This document shows, piece by piece, positions 1 through 7,657 of a DNA stretch of 14,538 bases. The notes beneath the pieces are model-generated. The model ran no database searches, was not told the origin of the DNA, and saw nothing but the letters and a program-made list of their open reading frames with translations. The position numbers and the translations under genes were made by a program. The first letter of the stretch is position 1. Each line of letters starts with the position of its first letter. Source of the stretch: Hamiltosporidium magnivora (Eukaryota; Microsporidia; Dubosqiidae); assembly GCA_004325065.1 (NCBI GenBank), contig PITI01000322.1, positions 1 to 14,538 on the forward strand, written 5' to 3'.

Positions 1-1311
1 TGCTTCTGCTCTCTCCAACACTAAATTTATTTTATGCGATAAATTATTTTTTTTATCTTTAAATCGGTCGCATAAATTTAAAAAAAAATCTTTTCTGGAT
101 TGGAAGTCTCTTTTTTCTAAAAGAAGTAAAGTGTCTAACACTGTTAATAGTACTTGTATGTTTATGTCACTTACCATCTTACTTAACACTCCTACTACTT
201 TACCTTCGTTAACACCTCCACTCTTTAAATACTTATAAATCTCTTCAACACCCATTTTTCTTTCTTTCCAATCCATACTCTTTACCATATCATAACACCC
301 CTCATCTAACTTAACAGGGTGTTGTTTATTAGGTGTGTTATTAAAAGGGTGTTGTTTATTAGGTGTCTCAGTAACAGGGTGTTGTTGTGGTATATTGTTA
401 TTAAGAGGGTGATAAGTATCAGTACTGTTATTAAAGGGGTGATAAGTATCAGTACAGTTATTAACAGGGTATTGTATATCAGTACTGTCACTAATAGGGT
501 GATAAGTATCAGCACTGTTATTAACAGGGTGTTGTTTATGTATACTATTACTAACACCCTGTTGTTTATGTATACTATTACTAACACCCTGTTGTTCATG
601 AGTACTATAACTAACACCCTGTTGTTTATCTATACAATCACTAACACCCTCTAACTTACAACCTTTATCACTAACACCCTCTAACTTACTACCTTTATCC
701 TTAAAACCCTCTTTCTTACTCATTTCTCTAATTTTTAAAAATTCTTCTTCTAAATTCTTTAAAATAATAGGTTTTACTCCTTTTATATAAATTAACACCC
801 TTTCTTTATAAGTCTTATAAATCTCTATAATTAACACCATAGCTTCTTTTCTAACACTACTATCACTATGTTGTAACAAATTACTTAAATTAACACCCTC
901 TACATTATAAATAACCCCATACTGTTTAGTAACATCTTTAATTAAAACAATAACACTACAAACCAATTTAGGATTTTTATTTTCTAAAAAAATAAATAAA
1001 TCAAATAACACTTCTTTACTAAGATTATTCAAAATATAAAAAAAAATTTCTAAAATTTTACTTTTTAAAGAAACTTTGGAAGTACAAAGATTACAAAATA
1101 AAGGTACAATATGAGGATATAAATATGATGGTTTGTAAATAAGAAGAATTGATACTCCTGCTTCTAGTACAGGTACTGTTGTTTCTTTGGTTAAAGTTTT
1201 TATTATTTCTGGTGATATTTCGTGGGGTTGGAGTGATTGGTATGTTTGGAGACGTATCTTCCAGTCAGTTGATTTTAAATTTTTAAGTGTGGGTGAATCT
1301 GCTTCTGTCAT
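1..1311 (-). CDS. XMAP215/Stu2-family TOG-domain microtubule regulator, 5' part (3' end off window)
   Basis: The frame is open for 437 codons from an ATG at 1311 to the window edge, with no intron. Residues about 8-195 form a first TOG domain, the HEAT-repeat module that binds curved tubulin. It has the opening D16-W17-K-x-R signature whose Trp contacts tubulin in family members, a VRKEA segment (153-157) followed by an E-I-Y-K helix (163-166), and a closing L-K-N-L-E-E-E-F motif (184-191), all typical of XMAP215/ch-TOG/Stu2. Residues about 202-338 are low-complexity decapeptide repeats. A second TOG domain starts at M346-D-W-K-E-R and includes the family's F-K-D-K-K element at 417-421; it runs off the edge. 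Members act as microtubule polymerases at plus ends and spindle poles. The family call is firm from motifs. Total length, any further TOG domain and the C-terminal basic or coiled-coil region cannot be seen. The start is preferred because it lies just ahead of the TOG opening and the upstream DNA is non-coding repeat. Confidence 0.87.
   Translation of the reverse strand, partial: MTEADSPTLKNLKSTDWKIRLQTYQSLQPHEISPEIIKTLTKETTVPVLEAGVSILLIYKPSYLYPHIVPLFCNLCTSKVSLKSKILEIFFYILNNLSKEVLFDLFIFLENKNPKLVCSVIVLIKDVTKQYGVIYNVEGVNLSNLLQHSDSSVRKEAMVLIIEIYKTYKERVLIYIKGVKPIILKNLEEEFLKIREMSKKEGFKDKGSKLEGVSDKGCKLEGVSDCIDKQQGVSYSTHEQQGVSNSIHKQQGVSNSIHKQHPVNNSADTYHPISDSTDIQYPVNNCTDTYHPFNNSTDTYHPLNNNIPQQHPVTETPNKQHPFNNTPNKQHPVKLDEGCYDMVKSMDWKERKMGVEEIYKYLKSGGVNEGKVVGVLSKMVSDINIQVLLTVLDTLLLLEKRDFQSRKDFFLNLCDRFKDKKNNLSHKINLVLERAEA
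301..720 (-). repeat. 14-unit 30-bp in-frame tandem repeat inside the TOG gene
   Basis: On the plus strand, AGGGT or ACCCT recurs at exactly 30-bp steps. AGGGT (one unit is GGGGT) starts at 316, 346, 376, 406, 436, 466, 496 and 526. ACCCT ends at 560, 590, 620, 650, 680 and 710. Because 30 is a multiple of 3, every unit encodes ten residues in the gene frame. The left-hand units read like H-P-V-N-N-S-A-D-T-Y and the right-hand ones like Q-G-V-S-N-S-I-H-K-Q. The repeat fills the linker between TOG1 and TOG2 and is polar and probably disordered. Its periodicity also keeps the wrong frames open, which explains the spurious open frames over this stretch. Confidence 0.93.
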
Positions 1312-1335
1312 AATTTTTAGGGTTAAAGTGATTTT
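1312..1335 (-). promoter_or_regulatory. Possible CCC-type start-proximal signal
   Basis: On the coding (minus) strand a CCC triplet (plus GGG, 1320-1322) lies 9-11 bases upstream of the ATG at 1311, separated from it by an A/T-rich spacer. Microsporidian genes often have short 5' leaders with a CCC- or GGG-like motif close to the start codon, so this fits. The whole upstream tract is full of GGG on this plus strand, however, so the match may be incidental. Confidence 0.25.
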
Positions 1336-1352
1336 TATAAATTAGTTTGAGG

Positions 1353-1740
1353 GGTATGGAAATATAGGGGTGTTAAATATAAGGGTGGTAGTATAATAGG
1401 GGTATTATATATAAGGGTATGTGATAAGGTGTTAGATAAAGGTAGTAGTATAATAGGGGTGTTAAATAGAAGAGTATAAGGAGGGGTGTTAAATATAAGG
1501 GTATGGGATAAGAAGGTATTAAATAAAGTTAGTAGTAGTATAAGGGTGTTAGATAAAGGTAGTAGTAGTATAATAGGGTGCTAAATATAAGGGTATGGGA
1601 TAAGAAGGTATTAAATAAAGTTAGTAGTAGTATAAGGGTGTTAGATAAAGGTAGTAGTATAATAGGGTGTTAAATATAAGGGTATGTGATAAGGTGTTAA
1701 ATAAAGGTAGTAGTAGTATAAGGGTGTTAAATAAAAGTAA
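1353..1740 (+). repeat. G-rich, C-free direct-repeat tract (GGGTGTTA family) upstream of the TOG gene
   Basis: Exact GGGTGTTA occurs at 1368, 1457, 1484, 1544, 1636, 1665 and 1722, with a GGGTGCTA variant at 1576 and AAGGTGTTA variants near 1427 and 1691. They are joined by ATAAAGGTAGTAGTAGTATA-like spacers. A higher-order unit starts at 1488 (92 bp), 1580 (89 bp) and 1669 (incomplete); the first two differ mainly by one GTA triplet. All motifs point the same way. The plus strand has one C (1581) between 1310 and 1751. The tract starts almost at the gene's ATG and ends sharply at about 1751, where normal AT-rich sequence with C resumes. Confidence 0.92.
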
Positions 1741-1751
1741 TTATTATAGGG

Positions 1752-4700
1752 CACTGGATACGGACCGATGACCCATACAAAATATTATTAGTAATATGAA
1801 TAATCTTAAAACATATATAAGATTTATTGTCATTGCTACTTGGAAGTGATCTACCAGTACATGTAGGCTATATCAAGATTATTATTTATAGGTGTTGTAT
1901 TTAAGATATACTAACGTATATCATTGAATCAATTACTAACAATTTTAAAGTTATAACAGGAAATGGTTTTGAAATGAAATTCTTATTCAGACTTTTGGTT
2001 TCTGATTTGTCACTGGTTTTTCTTACTTGGATCTTAGATTTAATTTTTTAAGAGTTTCTAATTTACTTAAAATAATCTGATATTAGAAAATATAAATATT
2101 GTCTTCTTAAAGAGTTTAAGATGTTTATGTAAATCACTGTTAACTGTATTGAATTATATTTCTATATATTATTTATTTTTCAGTTATATTTTACAATATA
2201 TTTGTTATAGATACACTTAATATGGAAAGTTATAATTAAAAACGGAAATTTTTAGAAACACTAACCAGAATATTTTATATTTGTTGATGGAAATATAAAG
2301 AAAGGATTTTAAGAAACTAAGAAATATGTATTTTTTCTTCTACTGAGACATTAATGTATAAAACTTTATCAGTAAAACGATATTTTGAAATGAATTATAA
2401 AGCATTCATTGAAAAAACAGGAAAGATTATAAAAACCTTATTTTTAAGTATAAAATAATAGAAATACGAAATTCCTATTCAAATCTATGAAAAAGTTTTG
2501 TAAATTAAATTTATGGTTGATTTCTTTTGGCTTTAAATTTTTTGAAAAAATATAGAAAACTATTTGATGTAAATGAATGTATAAATGAAATAAGGTTAGA
2601 ATGTGTTCAGTTTTATTCGTAGATTATTAAATCCATATAAAGATTATATCTATGTGAAATATATAGATTTTGGATGAAGAAAGAACAAATGTAGAATATT
2701 AAATGTTGTAAGAATAGAGGTCACTGACGAAAAATAGATTTAATATTTTCTAAAATATTTGCTATCTGTTTTAAGGGGATTATTTATATGGCCAGATAAG
2801 CTCTATTTAGGTTTATTCTAGTTATTACCTAAAAAATAATATTAAAAGAAAGATGATTAGCTAAGTATAATCGGTTATGATCATGCGAAGGATAGATTAT
2901 TTGCATGTGATTGTACATGTATTTGATTAAAATAAAATTATATTAAAAAATCAATTTCGCAACCACTGAAAAGACTCACGGTGAAAATAAGATCAAAGGT
3001 TTGTTTATTTGTTTCCTACCGCATTGTGAATTCTGTTATAGAGTTTCATTGAATAAAAAATACATAATTTGTATGTAAAACGCCGTTTTTTAATTTATTT
3101 AAGGTATTATGGTTTTTTAAGAATTAAGCTGATTTCATATTACCATGCACTTCAGAAAGAATAACTTTTAGAATTAGTAACTGTGAGTTACCTAGAGAAA
3201 TACCTTGATTGGGTACAAAAAAGTTTGACGGTTGACTCTTGCCAAGATTTTTAATATATTCATCGAGTATTTAGTTTTAAATATACTTTTATACAATCGG
3301 AAAATATTATTTAATTATGAGACCGATCCGAAGAGCATAGAATCTCTTTTAATTTGTTTTTGCAACTATTTTTCGATTGCAAACCTAATGAATTCAATTT
3401 AAAACAACATGGTGATAACAAGACGTTGTTCTCGTGTTAGATTTAAGGAATATTCGAAGTCAACGTAGATTTATCAAGAATATTTCTACACTTGAGTAAT
3501 ATTATAGAAATATGAAAAAAAACTTCTTAGATCTATAATATAATGTGTGACCCGATCAAGCTAAATCCTCAAAAATGTTAAGTAGTTTTTTTAGTAGTGT
3601 AAAACCAAAATTTTCTTATTTTTTAATCGAATCAAGAATAACAGAAACATTTGAGTTTTAGGAGCGCCATATGCAAATAAACTTGATTTTGTGATTCTTT
3701 AGAAACTAAATTTAAAAGATTCGGAAATTTAATCTATCACTTTTGCGTAATTCCAATGAATACGAAAATAATCGATTTGAAAAATTACATAGAAGTAATT
3801 GAAATAATATGCGAATTTGTTTCGGAAGAATCGGGTTAATATTAAGAACCGATAATTACACCGCTGAAACTTTAATTGTTAATGGCTATTATTCAATCTC
3901 CTTTTCTAAATTATTGGGAGTCAATATATTTCTAACTTATTATATTATGAACAGAAAAGGAAATGAAATGACCGATGATGTTATTTAGTTGTGTATCTAT
4001 ACTCATGAAGTGTTGTAGGTTCCAGAATGGATATAAAGATATTTCTAGTATTATTTTGGTATGTCATGTGTCTTTACATGTTGTTTTCTTATAATCTACT
4101 TGTAAGTATAAGTATCATATTGCTGGTGTTTCATTTTTCAACACCTAGAATCGTATAAAGAAATATTGACATAGTTTTCAAAAAGTCACAGATAAAGTAC
4201 AAAGATTTTTTTTCTAGCACTTTCTGTTCCGTGTATACCTTTGCAGTGTATTTACAATGTATTTACCGTTAGATCTTGTTTGGTGATATTCAAAGGTCCT
4301 ACGCTTTTAAATGAAATAAATTATAATTTTTTTGTGCTTCTATTGGTAATTCTTATTTAGAGCCTACGATACGCATTGATTAATAAATACTAGGAATTAG
4401 AAACCCTATAACTGTATTTTCGAAATAATTTGTCAAATATTTGATATAAAATTATATTATTCTTTCTTTGTGATAAGTTTTGTACAATTATATTAGTTGG
4501 TTCATCATCTTTAATTTTATTTTAATTCTGTTAAATGTATAGTTAGAAGATTTAAATAGTCCAGACAATTTTCTAATATTAAAAACCTTCTGAGGCAGCG
4601 TCCACTTGATAAAAAAAAATGTTGTAAATTTTTTGCGCGACAACATAAAGATTTCAACGCTTCTAAGATAGAATTGTAAATCCCTATCAACAACTATTAC

Positions 4701-6022
4701 CTCTACTTAACTTCACCTTCGGTTTGATATCTACTTGTTTTTCTATACACAAGCGCTAGGTCGTCTAAAACGAGTTAGAAAAGCATGGTTTTCTGTATTT
4801 ACATGGAAATTACCTTTTAAAGTTGTTAAAATTTTTTATCTGTTACATAAAGAACTACAAACCACTGTATAGAAAAAGTTTATCTAGTTTGTAGATCATC
4901 TTTTATTTGTAAGAATACTTTTAAAAATCCGAAATTCTGGTGTAATTTATATATTCCTTAACATTTAGCGAATATTTTGGGCTCATAACATTCTAATACT
5001 TTCCATGCAGATAAAAATAAGGTGTTTTTTTCACACCAGCAATTACTAAGATGCAATTTTAAAAGTAAAAAATTCTGATGTTATTTTATCATTTCCGAGT
5101 GGAGAGAGGTTAACCTTATTAAAAACTATCTGATTGTCAATTATTCTGTGAAATTGATATGAAAATAATTGTTACCATTTTAGTGGGATACAGACCACAT
5201 TAGATTTATAGGACAATCTCCTATAATACAGGATAATAACAAATTAAAAAAAGCAATGGGTAACTTTCCGGTTTTTACACTCGATACCCAAAGGTAAAAG
5301 AGGAATGGATTAAGTAAGTTTATTTAAATAACATAAAAATATAGTAATATACTTAAATTATCAATAAAATTACTTTGATATTCATAAAATAACTTAGAAA
5401 ACATTTAAACGAAAAATATAAGTTTCGTATTTCTTATTTCTTGGAAAAATGTATATTGAAAATATTTGATTAGATGTTATTTATCTTTCTTAAAGAAATT
5501 AAGTTCTATTATAGATATTTAAATTACAGAAAAAACTTTCAAATCATTTTGTTTAAATCTGTCAATGATTATAAGCTATGTGCTTTAATTACTTGAAACT
5601 TATTAACTTTAGGGAATAATTAATAAATATAACAAGGAGCATTTTATTTAAGATTTTGGGAATATTAGGTTTAATCTTTACTTATTTGGGTAAAAATTGT
5701 TTAAATAATAGTAAATTCACACCGAGTCAGAACATCTAGAAAATATTTATTTTTAACATTACAAAATTTGATTCTATGTATTCCAGTTTGGTAGAGAAAT
5801 TAGAATAGAATTATTTAGTAAAAATCAAATATACTGCAAAATTAAAAAAAAAAAATTCTTGTAAGAACATCAAATTAAAAATCAAATTTGATTTTTTTTA
5901 ATCATATTTTGATTGTGTTAATTACTACTTCATAAGAAATATCGATTCAATTATAATTAAATCGAAGAATAATAAATGCATATACTTTAAAGGCGATCTT
6001 ATTTCTCAGTCAAGCATTAATT
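1752..6022. other. AT-rich region with no convincing gene
   Basis: All six frames are broken by frequent stops. The longest ATG frame I checked is 59 codons (3809-3988, plus). There is no tRNA, rRNA or clear mobile-element gene. Small structural items: an inverted repeat TTTGCAA/TTGCAAA at 3359-3383; a TGTTGT/ACAACA inverted repeat near 4620-4646; a mild GC rise at 4681-4800 (about 36% against roughly 20% nearby) holding a 9-bp stem with one mismatch and one wobble pair (4756-4764 with 4770-4778, 5-base loop); and the palindrome at 5877-5896. Confidence 0.7.
5877..5896. repeat. Perfect 20-bp palindrome
   Basis: AAAAATCAAA is followed directly by its reverse complement TTTGATTTTT. Imperfect ATCAAA and TTTTGAT copies flank it between about 5869 and 5915, making a larger cruciform-prone block. 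In DNA this rich in A and T such a palindrome can arise by chance, so no function is inferred. Confidence 0.8.
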
Positions 6023-6198
6023 TATATTTGAAGTCAATATTTATTTTAGATATTTACTATTTTATAATATATTTAATATTGAAAGGCTTATTATGTTTCA
6101 ACTTAAAAATTACATTTGAAGTCAATATCTATTTTACAGATTTACTAATTTATAATATATTTAATATTGAAAGGCTTATTATGTTACAACTTAAAAAA
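6023..6198 (+). repeat. 88-bp tandem duplication (two units)
   Basis: Units 6023-6110 and 6111-6198 differ at about 7 of 88 positions (roughly 92% identity by eye), far closer than the other repeats here, so the duplication is comparatively recent. The period is not a multiple of 3, so the units lie in different frames and the open frame crossing them (6028-6225) is not a real gene. The distantly related copy B appears to hold only one such unit (see findings). Confidence 0.93.
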
Positions 6199-6364
6199 AA
6201 CCTGGTTTTCAATGGAACGATATAGAAAATTGAAATATTATAAACAATCTTTATATTTAATGTTACCAAATTCCACATTAATCCATTTAAATTATAATGT
6301 TTATGAACTCTAGTGAGAGAAACCTTTTCATTGGAATGATTTAATTGAAAAATATTCCAAGATA

Positions 6365-7557
6365 ACATAAAAAACTTCTCAAAAAATGCTTTATAATTTT
6401 GTTTTTTTAAAAAAACTGAAGAAAATTTAATAACAAATTTATAAATAAAACAAAGTTAAGGAAAGATTTCGTATAAGAATTATTTATTCAAGTTATAAAT
6501 TCATCGCTAATGCTTCTATAAATTATATGCGTATTATTTGAATATTAATGTAATTCAAAGCCTTGCACTATTGTTTAAGGAATATAATTCGTCAGCCTAA
6601 TACTAAATCATAGTTAAATACCAATAGATATGAGTTATTTGTAGTTGGCTTAGAATATATCGTTATTAATCCTCAGAGTTTTGCTTCTCTTATATACATA
6701 CTCGGTGTCTATTTTTAATGCTATTTCAATCCTTTTTTTGTTTCTCTTACATTCATTATTCATTAGTAAATTTCACAAGGATTTATTTGTTCCTGAATTT
6801 ATCTTGAAGATTTAACAGTAATTTATTCTTAAAATTAGAATCTTTGAAAGGTATTTTTGAATTTGATATAATTTGAGTTAGCTTTAGTGTAAAGAGTATC
6901 GTTTTTTTCTTTTAGTTCTTTAATTATCTAATTGGTAATTTTTAGAATTCTATATGCTTATTATTAACTATTTTTTACAGCTAAATGTCTGAAAATATTT
7001 CTGTTTACCAGGAGAATTTTACACTTTTTTTACATTTCGGAATAATTCAAGTTATAAATAGAACACATATCTATCTATAAATATCTGTCACAGCTTTTCC
7101 TTGTATTTTGTTTATATTCTTTCTTAGTAATTTTCAGATTCTATTAATATTCCATGTATATCTGTCATTTGAAATTGATTCTTTTATATCTGTTGCTTCT
7201 GATTTTCTTTATTAACTCAAAAAATACTTAGTATTTGGAATGAAACTTTCATTTAAACTTGTTATTTCTGATTAAAATTTCTTTGACAAGGAGGGGGGTT
7301 GTTTTTCATTTCGAGATCTGCATTTAAATTTCTTTTTTTTTTCTAAATTTTCGAGCAATTATTAGTTCTATCAAGTAATCATCAGTAGATCGACTTGCTA
7401 TAAGTTTCGAATATCATTTCCTATTTCTAAAAGTTCCTATTAAACAAATTTTTATGAATAATTGCTCTTCGGTTCCTAAGATAAATTTATATTTTAGTCA
7501 TAAAACCGAATTTTTCTATTTCGCACCATCACTCTATTTTATTTTGTTTTCAGTGAT
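6365..7557. repeat. Degenerate dispersed repeat, copy A
   Basis: Collinear with 13305-14538 at an offset that drifts from 6940 to 6981 bases. Anchors: TTTATAATTTTG near 6391 (B 13330), TAATTCAAAG at 6551 (B 13501), TATTTCTGATTAA with GGAGGGGGGTT at 7264-7300 (B 14224-14260), and TTCGCACCATCAC at 7520 (B 14501). Overall identity is perhaps 60-65% by eye. Weaker similarity continues upstream to about 5965. The plus strand is T-rich. Read on the minus strand, both copies share short peptides, so this may be a decayed gene or element. The left limit is uncertain; the right limit is set only by the end of copy B at the window edge. Confidence 0.8.
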
Positions 7558-7657
7558 GCAATAGAATCTTTTTTGCTCCGTATCGCTTTATCGAACACCT
7601 TTTCCTCTTCCATTTATTAACATCCTAAAACTTTCATTCAACATGAACCCCCCTCCC
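7290..7657. repeat. Inverted pair of a G-rich 11-mer
   Basis: GGAGGGGGGTT at 7290-7300 recurs as its exact reverse complement AACCCCCCTCC at 7646-7656. In about 20% GC sequence, a chance 11-mer match with nine G/C bases is very unlikely. The flanks do not match beyond the motif, so this is either a short terminal inverted repeat, a protein-binding site present in both orientations, or the trace of a small inversion. Copy B carries the left motif (14250-14260); the position matching the right motif lies beyond the window. Confidence 0.6.

Noticed and set aside
306..617. 103-codon open frame on the minus strand
   Set aside because: Different frame from the TOG gene within the 30-bp lattice. 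A period divisible by 3 keeps wrong frames open; the TOG frame runs on both sides with clear domain motifs.
319..654. 111-codon open frame on the plus strand
   Set aside because: Antisense shadow of the same 30-bp repeat; it consists only of V-I-K-R-V and S-I-S-T-like repeats and ends with the repeat.
80..1046. Possible frameshifts at the A-runs 80-88 and 1038-1046 in the TOG gene
   Set aside because: Each run has nine A; counted exactly, the frame passes through both without a stop, and the TOG motifs on either side agree.
1353..1740. Telomere or subtelomere repeat
   Set aside because: The motif is G-rich and oriented, but the spacing is irregular with ~90-bp higher-order units, it lies inside the contig next to a gene, and no short uniform telomeric unit is present.
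6028..6368. Short open frames at 6028-6225 (plus) and 6150-6368 (minus)
   Set aside because: They cross the 88-bp duplication, whose period shifts frame between units, and show no domain or start context.
7370..7400. CTGATGA on the minus strand, a hammerhead ribozyme core candidate
   Set aside because: No plausible stem II leads to the downstream GAAA, and copy B does not keep the core.
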